Shown here in pieces: positions 1 to 8,869 of a stretch of 64,000 bases of DNA. The stretch's first letter is position 1. The number at the start of each line of letters is the position of its first letter. The notes beneath the pieces were generated by a model that was not told the DNA's origin, did not search any database, and was given only the letters and a program-made list of their open reading frames with translations. Made by a program: the position numbers and the translations under genes. The stretch covers positions 56,884-120,883 of the forward strand of contig NZ_BRVS01000009.1 of the NCBI RefSeq assembly GCF_026011795.1. Reading direction: 5' to 3'. The stretch is from Arthrobacter mangrovi (lineage in GTDB: Bacteria > Actinomycetota > Actinomycetes > Actinomycetales > Micrococcaceae).

Positions 1-1466
1 TGGGCAAGGCCAGGATCATCACCCTGACCGGATCCACCTTGGTGTTCAGGGCGGAACCGACGAGGCCACAGACTACGAATGCGGTCAGCCCGACGGGCGG
101 CATGTTCTGGCCTGCCGCAGCGATATGCGAGGCGCCCAAGGCAGCGTTGACCGGGTCCATGCCGAGGTTGACGAGGATAGGTCCGAGGAAGGTGACCAGG
201 ACGGTCTGCGCCGCGGTCTGGGATCCGGTCAGCATGCCGATCGCGACGATGCCGGCCGCTCCGCCGAGCTTGAGTCCGGGCCCCGACAATGATTCCGCGG
301 CCGCCGCGACGATGTCGATCGCCCCCACTGCATAGAAGATGCCGATCATGGCCGCGGCGCAGAGCTGGATCTGGACGGTGCCACTGACCTTGCCGAGCCC
401 TGTGGTGACCGTTCCCCGGGAATCCCGCCTCACGCTCTTGAAGAAGAAGCTCACCAGGATGGCAACGATGATCGCAAGCACCACGGGGAAGGCGATGCCT
501 TTCAGCACCGGCACCGACCCCATCCAGGCAACGGCGGAGCCGAGCACGGGAGTTTCCGTGAAGACGTCGAAACCGAACCCTGCCTTTGCAAGCACGATCA
601 CCACCAGCACCGCCAGGGGGATCAGGGTCTTCCACCGCTCGCGCATGAGTCCGGCGAACGCTTTGAATCCGGTGGCATCCAGCGGCGCAGCGTCCGGCCC
701 CGCCGGACCGCTTCCGAATCCGGCCTGGCCATCCGTGTTCCCGGCCCGGCCTGACGGAGTGCTGACTTTCCCGGCACGGCCGGACGGCGCACCCGCCGTG
801 GGTCCACCGGCCGTCTGGACTGCCGGAACCAGGCTGCTGCCCAGACCGCGCTTGGCCCTGACAAACCGGAAAGATTCCAAGATGGCGAAGACTGCACCAA
901 CGCCCACGGTCAGGTAGGCAAGACTGGTGACGGGCGTCGGATCAATACCTACGAGGGAAGCCGACAGGAAGACGCCCTGCGAGATGGGCGGCATGATCGA
1001 GCCGATCGACGCACCGAGGAGGATCATCATGCCTATTTGGACAGGCTTGATCCGCAGTTCGCTCAGCGCGTGGATCACCAGGAAGCCGATGACCGTCGCG
1101 GCGGCGATGGCATCTCCGAGCAGCGACCCGGCAAGGATCAGGGTCACGAAGACGGCGGCAATCAAGCCTTTCGGCGACTTGCCGAACAGCGCACGCAGTC
1201 CGAAGAGCGTTGTTTCCATAGCACCCAGGCGGACCTGGGCTTCGGCGTAGATACTGCCGAACAGCGATAGGGCAATGACCCAGGCCAGGCGATCCACGCC
1301 GTCGACAATCGCCAGGGCCCACTCCGCCGGAGCCAGGCCGCCGATCAGGCCGGCGGAGACGGCAGCGGCCAGCAGCGCGGCGCGGATGTCACCGCCGATC
1401 CAAGGGATCTTCTTGATGAGGGCGATGGCGAACAGCAGCACCAGGGGGACGATAACTACCAGCATG
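1..1466 (-). CDS. TRAP/DctM-like large permease (3' end beyond window)
   Basis: Translating from an ATG at 1466, after a GAGGAG ribosome site, gives an uninterrupted frame to the left edge (about 488 codons), so the C-terminus is missing. The protein is very hydrophobic with many membrane segments. It contains a glycine-rich G-A-S-I-G-S-I-M-P-P-I-S-Q stretch near residue 150, like the substrate region of DctM-type or related organic-anion permeases. A Gly/Ala/Pro-rich hydrophilic loop lies near residues 210-250. The start is 26 bases past the stop of the FAD oxidoreductase at 1493-2665, so it is probably the last gene of that operon and the importer of the oxidase substrate. The broad transporter class is moderately sure; the substrate is unknown. 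Confidence 0.65.
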
Positions 1467-1492
1467 TGTTGGACTCCTCGGCCTGAGTGATC

Positions 1493-2665
1493 TTACGCGG
1501 GGATGGGCACGGCAAAGCGGTTGACGGTCAGCGCGTGCAGGAACGGGCCGGTTTTTCCGTCCACCAGGTCGCGGACCAGTATGCCGGTGATGGGTGCCAG
1601 CGCGATCCCGTCGCCTTCATGTCCAGCCGCAATGACGTAACCCCCAAGCTCCGGGGCGCGGTCGATGATGGGCAGGCCGTCGCCGGTGTACGGGCGGAAG
1701 CCGGTCATGGAACGGATGATCCGTATCTTGGCCAGCGCCGGCACGATACGAATGGCGTGCCCGGCAATCGCGGCCATGACGTCCGGCCCGGAAGCCTTCT
1801 CGAAGCCGGCGAACTCCCTGCTGCCGCCGATGAGCAGGTTGCCCGACTCGGTCTGCCCCAGCGAGAGGCCGATTCCGTACGGCGGCACGTTCCCGGAGCC
1901 GACGGCGGCAAGGTGCTTGGCGGCAATGTACTGGGCGCACAGCATGCTCCCGTTGACCATCGGCTCCACGGCCTCGGAAATCAGGATGGTGCCCCGGCGC
2001 GGCTTGACCGGCACGTGCACACCGGCCAGCTGGCCGACCTGTCCTGCGAAGGGACCGGCGGCGTTGATCACCAGCGGCGTGGAGATGCTGCCGCGGCGTG
2101 TTTCCACAGCGGTGACCCGACCGGCGGAGGCGCGGATGCCTGTGACCTCGCAGTGCGTCATTGTCTGTGCTCCGTGCCGCGCCGCCGCGCGGAACAGGGC
2201 CGTATTGAGGGCCAGCGGGTTGACCTCGGCGTCGTCGGGGCTGAAGGAAGCGCCGAGCACGTGCGGGGACAGGCACGGCTGGCGCCTTCTGGCCTCGTTC
2301 CCGTCCAACAGCTCAACCGCAATGCCGGCGTCCCGCTGCTTGCGGACGAAATCCCGCATGAAATCCAGATGTTCCGGCGTCTCGATGGCGACCATTCCGC
2401 CGTCGTTCTTCAGTTCCAGGTCCGCTTCCAGTTCCGCCTCGAGCGTGTCGTACATGCGCCGGCTAGCGAGCGCCAACTCCATGTGGATGCCGGGGCGCTT
2501 CGACTGCAGGAAGATTGCCTTGTCGCACGAGCCGGAGGCGCCTGCCCCGGGGCCGGCCTTCTCGACGAGGACGACCTTCCGCCCCTGCTCGGCCAGCCGG
2601 AAGGCGATCGATGAGCCGATCACGCCGGCACCGATGACCACCGCGTCCGCTGTTTTTATGCCCAT
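1493..2665 (-). CDS. FAD-dependent oxidoreductase, DAO type (HcnC/OoxB/LhpB-like beta subunit)
   Basis: This 390-residue protein begins with a Rossmann FAD motif (GAGVIGSS, about residues 11-18) and has the D-amino-acid-oxidase fold: an E-K pair after the second strand, a NAAG-P motif in the middle, and a C-terminal G-F-R-P-Y-T-G-D-G-L-P segment followed by G-H-E-G-D-G. It should oxidise a C-N bond of an amino or imino acid. ATG at 2665 was chosen over an upstream in-frame start because GGAGG precedes it. It overlaps the end of the next oxidoreductase by ten bases. With its neighbours it makes the beta subunit of an opine oxidase, D-hydroxyproline dehydrogenase or HcnABC-type complex. The true substrate cannot be read from sequence. 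Confidence 0.8.
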   Translation of the reverse strand: MGIKTADAVVIGAGVIGSSIAFRLAEQGRKVVLVEKAGPGAGASGSCDKAIFLQSKRPGIHMELALASRRMYDTLEAELEADLELKNDGGMVAIETPEHLDFMRDFVRKQRDAGIAVELLDGNEARRRQPCLSPHVLGASFSPDDAEVNPLALNTALFRAAARHGAQTMTHCEVTGIRASAGRVTAVETRRGSISTPLVINAAGPFAGQVGQLAGVHVPVKPRRGTILISEAVEPMVNGSMLCAQYIAAKHLAAVGSGNVPPYGIGLSLGQTESGNLLIGGSREFAGFEKASGPDVMAAIAGHAIRIVPALAKIRIIRSMTGFRPYTGDGLPIIDRAPELGGYVIAAGHEGDGIALAPITGILVRDLVDGKTGPFLHALTVNRFAVPIPA

Positions 2666-3876
2666 GCCTGTGCCTCCGCCTGCTGGTGGGTGCCCGCCGC
2701 GGCCCACAGCTCCCCTGCCTTGCGCCGGCCTTCGCCGACGTTCGGCAGGAAGGTGATCGGGCTGGTGCGGCGCACGTCGTCGACGGAGGCGATGGCGTCC
2801 CTGAGCCGCGCCGGTTCGGCCAAACCCAGCCGTGCCGCCACGGCCAGCCCGGCGACCGTCCCCTGTGCCATCGCGACCTTCGCGCCCTCGATACCGGTCA
2901 CGTTGCCGGCCACGAACACGTTCTTCAGGGTGGTTTCCATTTCCTCGCTGTGCAGCGGCACCTGTCCCCCCAGTTCATCGATCCGGGCCGCGGCGCACCC
3001 TCCCGTCAGCTCCTGCACCGGATAGAGACCACCGGAGAGGCAAACGCAATCCACCTCCAGCAAACGGGTACGGCCTTTCGGCCGGCCCTGCGCGTCGATG
3101 TCGGTCACTTCGACCGCCCGGACGCGTTCATCGCCCTCGATGGCGGTGATGCTCTGCTTCAGCTTGAGCGGGACGCCGAGCACGGGAACGCCCGATTCCG
3201 GATACAGCCGGGCCGCTGCCTTCCGGGCGACGGGGTTCCGGACGAGGCCGGCAGCCGCGCGCAGGAACGCATTGGGAGCCAGACTGGCCAGGCCCGACAG
3301 GTAGCCGAGGTTGTGGCCGGGATGGCCGCCTTGCCCGCTCAACTTACTGAGCGGCGGCAGGAAAATGCCCACGACGTCCGCACCTGCCATCTTCAGCTCA
3401 TGCGCGACGGTGAGCGACAGCGGGTCCACCCCGACGACGGCGATCCTCTGCCCGGGGCGCACCCGGTAGAAATTCGTGAGGGTCTGCGCAGCGCCGACGG
3501 TCATCACGCCGGGGAGCGTCCAGCCCGGAATAGGCATGGCCCGCTCGGCAGCGCCGGAAGCCAGCACGACATGCGGCGCCGAGATAGTGTCTCCTCCGTC
3601 CAGGGCCAGGAACCACCCGGGGTGCATACCCCACACTTCCCGTCCGCAGAACAGCTCCACTCCGGCAGCGGCAGCCCTCTCCCCCAACCCCGCGGCGACC
3701 TTTTGGCCGATCCACCAACTGTCCTTGGACTCCTGGTGCAGCTGGCCGAGGAGGCGGCCTCCAGGCACGCGGTTCTCGTCAACGACGGCAACGCGTCCAC
3801 CGGCTTCTGCCGCCGCGATCGCCGCGGACAGACCCGCCGGCCCGGCCCCGACGATGGCAACGTCGAACGCCGTCAC
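2656..3876 (-). CDS. NAD(P)/FAD-dependent oxidoreductase (HcnB/OoxA/LhpE-like alpha subunit)
   Basis: A 406-residue pyridine-nucleotide-disulphide-reductase-type flavoprotein. It has an N-terminal FAD Rossmann motif (GAGPAGLS), a second Rossmann segment in the middle (V-V-G-V-D-P-L-S) and a late G-N-V-T-G-I-E-G motif typical of the FAD-binding end. The GTG start at 3876 overlaps the stop of the upstream [2Fe-2S] gene as GTGA, so translation is probably coupled. HcnB/OoxA relatives usually carry a C-terminal BFD-like [2Fe-2S] domain. This protein ends without the C-x-C...C-x4-C cysteines; that domain is a separate gene at 4172-4474. Role: alpha subunit passing electrons within the amine/imino-acid oxidase complex. 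Confidence 0.8.
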   Translation of the reverse strand: MTAFDVAIVGAGPAGLSAAIAAAEAGGRVAVVDENRVPGGRLLGQLHQESKDSWWIGQKVAAGLGERAAAAGVELFCGREVWGMHPGWFLALDGGDTISAPHVVLASGAAERAMPIPGWTLPGVMTVGAAQTLTNFYRVRPGQRIAVVGVDPLSLTVAHELKMAGADVVGIFLPPLSKLSGQGGHPGHNLGYLSGLASLAPNAFLRAAAGLVRNPVARKAAARLYPESGVPVLGVPLKLKQSITAIEGDERVRAVEVTDIDAQGRPKGRTRLLEVDCVCLSGGLYPVQELTGGCAAARIDELGGQVPLHSEEMETTLKNVFVAGNVTGIEGAKVAMAQGTVAGLAVAARLGLAEPARLRDAIASVDDVRRTSPITFLPNVGEGRRKAGELWAAAGTHQQAEAQAWA

Positions 3877-4184
3877 GGGCGTGCCTCCGCCGGGGCCGGC
3901 CCCGGCTTCACCACCATGCCGTCCGCCACCGGCGTGATACAGGCCCGGACGCTGGACTTCCCGTCCACGGTGACCCGGCACTCGTAGCAGTGGCCGATGC
4001 CGCAGTAGATGCCCCGGGGTTCGCCTGCCTGCTTGGAACGGCGCAGGGTGCGGATACCGCAGGCCAACAGGGCGGAGGCAACGGAGTCACCCTCGATTGC
4101 GGGATAGACGATGCCGTCGAACTCGAAGGAGATCGGTTGCCCGCCAAGCGGACCCAGGACGGGATGTTCGGTCAGCCGCTGCAC
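3873..4184 (-). CDS. Small [2Fe-2S] ferredoxin-like subunit (HcnA/LhpF-like gamma subunit)
   Basis: A 103-residue protein with a ferredoxin fold. Cysteines at C61, C66, C69 and C82 fit the C-x4-C-x2-C...C pattern of plant-type [2Fe-2S] domains in HcnA, sarcosine oxidase alpha and LhpF. The GTG start at 4184 follows a GGGGAGG site; the longer upstream extension is low-complexity out-of-frame sequence and is not protein-like. The gene overlaps the end of the BFD-like gene by 13 bases and the start of the FAD/NAD oxidoreductase by four. Expected role: electron carrier of the oxidase complex. Confidence 0.8.
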   Translation of the reverse strand: MQRLTEHPVLGPLGGQPISFEFDGIVYPAIEGDSVASALLACGIRTLRRSKQAGEPRGIYCGIGHCYECRVTVDGKSSVRACITPVADGMVVKPGPAPAEARP

Positions 4185-4474
4185 CGGGTTGCCTCCCCTC
4201 CGCCATTGGACGCGAAGCGGGCCAAGTCTGCCAGGACAAGGGGCCGGACCGGCTGGTTCCTCACCAGGCCTGCGTCCTGCGGCAGTCCGCGGCCGGTGGA
4301 ATCGACGAGGGCTGCCAGCAGGGGCAGGCAGGTACGGCCTTGGCAGATCCCCATCCCGGCACGGGTCTGCAGCTTCACTTCCCGCAAGGACACCTCGGTG
4401 CCGCCGGCCGCGAGGCAGTCTTCGAGCTGGCGGAGGGTCACGTCCTCGCACCTGCAGATCGTCGGATTGTTCAT
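4172..4474 (-). CDS. Stand-alone BFD-like [2Fe-2S] protein
   Basis: A 100-residue protein with the bacterioferritin-associated-ferredoxin signature C7-x-C9 ... C44-x4-C49 (ICRCEDV near the start, GICQGRTC later). In HcnB, OoxA and LhpE this domain is usually fused to the C-terminus of the flavoprotein alpha subunit; here it is the first gene of the operon. ATG at 4474 was chosen because the domain starts there. The region upstream to 4632 is a divergent promoter region containing a perfect inverted repeat. Confidence 0.75.
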   Translation of the reverse strand: MNNPTICRCEDVTLRQLEDCLAAGGTEVSLREVKLQTRAGMGICQGRTCLPLLAALVDSTGRGLPQDAGLVRNQPVRPLVLADLARFASNGGGEATRCSG

Positions 4475-4494
4475 CGGGTCTACCGTTCCAAGAA

Positions 4495-4528
4495 GTTGAA
4501 TTGCTCCAACACATTTCCAGCATTCAAC
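4495..4528. promoter_or_regulatory. Inverted repeat, candidate operator of the oxidase operon
   Basis: GTTGAAT at 4495-4501 and ATTCAAC at 4522-4528 are perfect seven-base arms separated by 20 bases. They lie about 20 bases upstream of the ATG at 4474 and within the divergent region shared with the gene at 4633. The position suits a regulator site controlling the minus-strand operon. The binding protein is unknown. Confidence 0.35.
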
Positions 4529-4632
4529 ATGTGCGGACAATAGCCCGAGTTACAGAACCCGTTCACTCCCCATCCAGCAAAACTATTGCTCGGCTGCTTT
4601 GGCCTGACCACCTTTGATGGTGCGCTATAACC

Positions 4633-5259
4633 ATGTCCCGTCCAGCCACACCGAACCCCGAGGACCCCGCCGGCAGTTTCGGCGAGCGCGTGGAGCTCGG
4701 TCCCGGCGACTGGCTCGCTGTAACCAGGCCGACGTCTGCGCTTTCCATCGTCACGACCGTCGATGCCGATGGCCGTCCTAACGCCGCTCCCTTCGCCACC
4801 GTCGTCCGCGTTAGCCAAGAGCCCCTGCAGCTTGCCTTCACCTGCACCGAGGGCAGCGATACCTGCGCCAACGTCCAGGCAACCGGGCAGTTCATGCTGA
4901 ATCTCGTGTCCCACGGCGAGGACCTGCTTCGGCGCGTCGTCATCACCGCAGAGCCCCTGCCCTCCGGAATCGACGAAGCCGCCCACGCCGGTCTGACGCC
5001 CTTGCCCGCAATCAGGATCCGGCCGCCCCGCCTGCTTGAGTGCTATGCGCATCTGGAACTGGAAACGGAATGGCTCAAGTCCTGGTCCGGCCGCTGCATG
5101 GTCGTCGGCCGGGTCGTCGCTGCCTCCGCCCGCCGTGACTGCCTCGGCCCGGACAACGAACTCGTCTGGAAAGAGGCCCGGCCAGTGCACTACTGGGGCG
5201 GTACCGGGGGCCATTCCTTCACGCCGTTGGGCACACCGATGCCGGTCGTTGCGGATTGA
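4633..5259 (+). CDS. Flavin reductase-like FMN-binding protein
   Basis: This 208-residue protein matches the FMN-binding split-barrel (flavin reductase-like) family. It has an N-terminal T-S-A-L-S-I-V-T-T-V-D-A-D-G-R-P-N-A-A-P segment and a central T-G-Q-F-M-L-N-L-V strand. Such proteins reduce FMN/FAD or bind FMN for a partner oxygenase. It is transcribed divergently from the flavoprotein oxidase operon, so a shared regulatory region and a redox link are possible but unproven. No monooxygenase lies next to it. The start lacks a strong ribosome site but is the only sensible one before the conserved domain. Confidence 0.75.
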   Translation: MSRPATPNPEDPAGSFGERVELGPGDWLAVTRPTSALSIVTTVDADGRPNAAPFATVVRVSQEPLQLAFTCTEGSDTCANVQATGQFMLNLVSHGEDLLRRVVITAEPLPSGIDEAAHAGLTPLPAIRIRPPRLLECYAHLELETEWLKSWSGRCMVVGRVVAASARRDCLGPDNELVWKEARPVHYWGGTGGHSFTPLGTPMPVVAD

Positions 5260-5528
5260 CCGGTCGCTCTTTCGACCTTCATGCACCAGGCAAAGGGCCG
5301 GGCAGGCCCCGCCTGAACACTCGCGCCACTGCTGTCAACGCCTAGATTGGGGTGTTGGAGCCGTTTTTTGCTCGTCCTTAAAATGTCATTACCGCATCAC
5401 ATCTGATGGTGCGTGGGGCGAGCTTGGGGAAGCTAAATCCAGAAAACTGGAATCAATAAACAACGTTCATAGTTCATGCTCCCGAACTATCGCATCTGGT
5501 TCTTTTGGGTTCCCTAAGGATGACTGAG

Positions 5529-6422
5529 ATGACACGTCGTCAAGGCAGTACGCAATCGTCGCTCCTCAAGGGAACGAAACCAATCCTCTTATCCGCCCTC
5601 GCACTGGGCCTCCTAGGGATCCCCACAACAGCACCAGCCGAGGGCTTTCAAAATGAACGGGCAGCCGAACCAACGGCAACCTACGACAGCGCCGTCCTGG
5701 CCGACAAACCGTCGGCCTATTGGACGATGGGCAGCCCGTTCCGATCCACCGAAAAGGACCGCACCGGGCGTGGCCACACCGGAACCTATTTCGGGCGCCC
5801 GAGTGCAGCGAAGCTGCCGAACGGCGACACCGCAGCCGACTTCGACGGCGGCCGGGAGTATCTACAGGTCGCAGACTCCGCTGCACTCAGCCCGGCCACC
5901 AGGGGTCTGCTTACGCTCGAAGCCTGGATGCGGCCGGACACTGTGACCTTCCCGGGCGAGGGCGGCAGCAGCCACTATGTGCACTGGATGGGAAAAGGCG
6001 AGCCCGGCAACCACGAGTACGTGGCACGGTTCTACTCAAAGGATGATCCGGACCGCCCCAACCGCATCTCCGGCTATCTGTTCAACTCCTCTGGAGGCAA
6101 GGGTGCAGGGGCCTACTTCCAGGAGAAAGTCAGCGCCGGCAAGTGGATCCATTACGTCTTCGTGATCAATGCAAACGCAAAGTCCGACACGTATCCGAAC
6201 GGCTACAGCAAGATCTATCGGGACGGAGTGCTCAAGAAGACCGTGGATCTCAGTTACCGCGGCAGCGCGGTAGTGCCGACGAAAGGCAACGCGCCGCTTC
6301 GGGTAGCCACCAGGGACGGCGGTTCATTCTTCAACGGTGCGATCGGAAAGGTTGCCGTCTACACCAAGGAGCTGTCAGGCAAGCGCATCGCTGCCCACTA
6401 CGATGCGATGACCCGGAAATAG
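5529..6422 (+). CDS. Secreted LamG/concanavalin-A-like protein
   Basis: A 297-residue exported protein. Its signal peptide has a basic N-terminus, a hydrophobic core and an A-P-A-E type cleavage region near residue 38. The rest looks like one LamG/Laminin_G_3 jelly-roll: A-D-F-D-G-G-R-E-Y-L and L-T-L-E-A-W-M-R-P strands in the middle, a K-I-Y-R-D-G-V-L strand and a final G-A-I-G-K-V-A-V-Y segment. These domains bind carbohydrate or act as extracellular adhesion modules. ATG at 5529 was chosen over one at 5520 because AAGGA ends at 5520, giving eight bases of spacing. It stands alone; the ligand is unknown. Confidence 0.75.
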   Translation: MTRRQGSTQSSLLKGTKPILLSALALGLLGIPTTAPAEGFQNERAAEPTATYDSAVLADKPSAYWTMGSPFRSTEKDRTGRGHTGTYFGRPSAAKLPNGDTAADFDGGREYLQVADSAALSPATRGLLTLEAWMRPDTVTFPGEGGSSHYVHWMGKGEPGNHEYVARFYSKDDPDRPNRISGYLFNSSGGKGAGAYFQEKVSAGKWIHYVFVINANAKSDTYPNGYSKIYRDGVLKKTVDLSYRGSAVVPTKGNAPLRVATRDGGSFFNGAIGKVAVYTKELSGKRIAAHYDAMTRK

Positions 6423-6451
6423 GGTGCCGGCCGGAGGGCCGGACACCAACT

Positions 6452-6480
6452 GCGGGTGGCCGCGTTACGCAGCCACCCGC
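6452..6480. terminator. Hairpin between convergent genes
   Basis: GCGGGTGGC (6452-6460) pairs perfectly with GCCACCCGC (6472-6480) around an 11-base loop. It sits between the plus-strand LamG gene ending at 6422 and the minus-strand DASS transporter ending at 6513, so it can serve as a bidirectional terminator. There is no clear T-tract. Confidence 0.6.
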
Positions 6481-6512
6481 CGTCGTCGTTCTACTCCTGG
6501 GGATCAAGCAGG

Positions 6513-8042
6513 CTACAGCCCCACGCCGAAGACCAGCGGCACCAGCGTCATCAGGACCACCGGGATGGTGACGATGCTGATGATGTTCAGCCACAGGCCG
6601 CCGCGCATCATGTTCCGCATCGAGACGTCGCCCACCGCGAAGGCCACGGCGTTCGACGGCGTGCCCACCGGCAGCATGTAGGAACCGGAGACCGCCAGCG
6701 TCACGGCGATGGCCATGACCAGCGGGTCGATGCCCAGGCCTACGCCCACCGCGGTCATGATCGGCAGGAACGCCGCCGCCGTCGCGGTGTTGCTGGTGAG
6801 TTCGGTCAGGATGACCAGCAGGATGATCGCGATGACCATCAGCAGGAGGGTCGGCACGCCGGCGAGGCCGCCCACGCTGTCGCCGATCCACTCGCTCAGT
6901 CCGGTGGAGGTGAACTGGTCGGACAGAGAGAGGCCGCCGCCGAAGAGGATCAGCAGGCCCCACGGGACCTCCTTGGTCGCGCTCCACTCGAGCAGCGGCC
7001 CGTTGGCGACCTTGTCGCCCGGCACGATAAAGCAGAGCAGCGCCGCCGTGATGGCGATGGACGTGTCGTTGAAGTTGACCAGGAACGGCGCCGCCGCGGC
7101 CACGGCCGGGATTTCGGCGATGAACGGCAGGAAGATCCAGCAGAACGCCGCGCCGAGGAAGATCGCGATGACCCGCTTCTCCTGCGTGGTCAGCCCGCCC
7201 AGCTTGGCCAGTTCCGTGCGCATGATCTCCTTGCCGCCCGGGATCTCTGCGACCTCGGACCGGAAGACCAGCTTGGTCAGCACCAGCCAGCTGGCGAACA
7301 TCATGAACGCGGCGAACGGAACGCCCACCAGCATCCACTGGCCGAAGCCGATCTCGACGTTGTAGTTGTCGCCCAGGTAGGCCTTCATCAAAGCCATCGG
7401 CGGCTGGCCGATCAGTGTCGCCATCGAGCCGATCGTCACGGAGTAGGCGATGCCGAGGAGCATCGAGGCCGCCAGCTTCGGCGTGACCTTGCTGCCCTCG
7501 AGCGAGTTGATCAGCGCGAGGATGGCGCCGCCGATCGGCACCATGATGACGGCCGTCGCGGTGTTGCTGACCCACATGGTGATGAACGCGCTGGCCAGCA
7601 TCAGTCCGAAGACAATCTGGCTCGGCTTGGTGCCGACCGCCAGGATGATCAGCAGCGCCACCCGCCGGTGCAGGTTCCACCGCTGCGTCGCCAGCCCGAG
7701 GACGATGCCGCCGAGCACCAGGTAGATCACCGAGTTGGCGTACGGCGCGGCCGCCTCGCTGATCGGGGCGATCCCCGTGACCGGGAACAGGATCAGCGGC
7801 AGCAGCGACGTGGCCTCGATCGGCACCGCCTCCGTCATCCACCAGAACGCCATAACGACGCCGATGCCGACTACCCCGCGGCCCTCCAGCGAGAGCGAAT
7901 CCGGGAACAGGAAGAAGGCGGCCAGCCCCAGGATGATGCCTGCGGCGACCATGGACCATTTGATCCTGGTGACCTTGGCGGTCTTCTCCTGCGGCTGCAC
8001 CTCCATCGGGGCAGCAGTCTGGGCACGGTTTTCCACCGTCAT
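6513..8042 (-). CDS. DASS/SLC13-family anion symporter
   Basis: A 509-residue membrane protein of the divalent anion:Na+ symporter family (SLC13, sulfate/di- and tricarboxylate uptake). It has about a dozen hydrophobic segments, the two re-entrant substrate regions with S-N-T-A-T (one as M-W-V-S-N-T-A-T-A and one as E-L-T-S-N-T-A-T-A), and a late P-V-G-T-P-S-N-A-V motif. The ATG at 8042 follows AAAGGAGAT, which rules out the longer upstream frame. It is monocistronic. Substrate (sulfate or a C4/C6 carboxylate) cannot be decided. Confidence 0.85.
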   Translation of the reverse strand: MTVENRAQTAAPMEVQPQEKTAKVTRIKWSMVAAGIILGLAAFFLFPDSLSLEGRGVVGIGVVMAFWWMTEAVPIEATSLLPLILFPVTGIAPISEAAAPYANSVIYLVLGGIVLGLATQRWNLHRRVALLIILAVGTKPSQIVFGLMLASAFITMWVSNTATAVIMVPIGGAILALINSLEGSKVTPKLAASMLLGIAYSVTIGSMATLIGQPPMALMKAYLGDNYNVEIGFGQWMLVGVPFAAFMMFASWLVLTKLVFRSEVAEIPGGKEIMRTELAKLGGLTTQEKRVIAIFLGAAFCWIFLPFIAEIPAVAAAAPFLVNFNDTSIAITAALLCFIVPGDKVANGPLLEWSATKEVPWGLLILFGGGLSLSDQFTSTGLSEWIGDSVGGLAGVPTLLLMVIAIILLVILTELTSNTATAAAFLPIMTAVGVGLGIDPLVMAIAVTLAVSGSYMLPVGTPSNAVAFAVGDVSMRNMMRGGLWLNIISIVTIPVVLMTLVPLVFGVGL

Positions 8043-8299
8043 GAAATCTCCTTTGGGGGGCCCGCGGCGCGGGGTGCGCGCACGCTGCAACTCATCAAAG
8101 GCCCGCGAGTGATCGGGCGAGCCGAGTCACAACGGTATGTAACTTGAGCCACCCTTGGGAAATACAGAACGGCCATTTATTTATATGCGCTCGATATGGA
8201 ATGCGCCGCGATCGGATCCCGCCGCGGCCGTAGACAGTCCTCCGGCGGAGGTGTTTAGCTGAACGCATCCGGCTCTGCTGCCCCACGAAGGAGACCACC

Positions 8300-8488
8300 A
8301 TGAGCACCGGCAATGACTACACCGACCCGTCCGAAGAGGAATCGGTCCACCCCCGGGAACCGGAACCGGCGGAGGAGCCGGAGGCGGAGAATCCCATCCC
8401 GTCCGGCGCGGACGGTCCCGACTCCAAGGACGTGAAGGGCGAGGCCGAAGCGGAGAACGCCAAGGAGACCGGGGGCTACGGCTACTGA
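8300..8488 (+). CDS. Small acidic disordered protein
   Basis: A 62-residue protein rich in Glu, Pro and Asp with no hydrophobic core; it ends in G-G-Y-G-Y. A clear GAAGGAG site precedes the ATG, and a strong hairpin follows the stop, so the gene unit looks real. I recognise no family. It is probably intrinsically disordered; a function in stress or macromolecule binding would be guesswork. Confidence 0.6.
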   Translation: MSTGNDYTDPSEEESVHPREPEPAEEPEAENPIPSGADGPDSKDVKGEAEAENAKETGGYGY

Positions 8489-8522
8489 TCCGGGTTCCCC
8501 TTTAACTGCCCCAGTGAACGAC

Positions 8523-8553
8523 GGCGGCGGCCGGCTGAGTGCCGGCCGCCGCC
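8523..8553 (+). terminator. Strong intrinsic terminator-like hairpin
   Basis: A perfect 12-base stem, GGCGGCGGCCGG (8523-8534) with its complement at 8542-8553 around a seven-base loop, lies 35 bases after the stop of the small acidic protein. It is followed by a modest GCTGTTTCT stretch. Confidence 0.7.
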
Positions 8554-8616
8554 GCGCTGTTTCTGGTCACCGCCCGTTATTCCGGCGCGAGGCGTCGGGG
8601 CGTCCGAATGCGGCCG

Positions 8617-8823
8617 CTATTGGGCATCCGCCTGGACCGCCCCTTCTTCCAGGTACCGGGTCATGGCGTCTTCGGCCACCCGGTATGTGTGCCCGATCCG
8701 TACACACGGCAGCTGCCCCGTGTGGACCAGGCGGTAGATGGTCATTTTCGATACGTTCAGATGTTCGGCGACCTGTGCGACAGACAGAAATGCGTGGTCC
8801 CGGTCGGTGCGGTTCTCCTCCAT
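8617..8823 (-). CDS. Excisionase-family (MerR-like) DNA-binding protein
   Basis: A 68-residue protein with a helix-turn-helix_17 domain: F-L-S-V-A-Q-V-A-E-H-L-N-V-S-K-M-T-I-Y-R followed by a wing with I-G-H-T-Y-R-V. Such small proteins bind DNA as regulators or recombination directionality factors. The ATG at 8823 follows AGGAGGAC. It is 46 bases downstream of the BTAD regulator and in the same direction, so the two may be cotranscribed. No integrase or other phage gene is nearby, which favours a regulatory role. Confidence 0.75.
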   Translation of the reverse strand: MEENRTDRDHAFLSVAQVAEHLNVSKMTIYRLVHTGQLPCVRIGHTYRVAEDAMTRYLEEGAVQADAQ

Positions 8824-8869
8824 GAGAATCGTCCTCCTGTGCCTTGTTCGAGAAGTGTCCGGTTGCGGA

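Noticed and set aside
1493..4474. Hydrogen cyanide synthase HcnABC
   Set aside because: The subunit types match, but the extra BFD gene and linked permease suit a catabolic imino-acid or opine oxidase better; sequence alone cannot prove cyanide formation.
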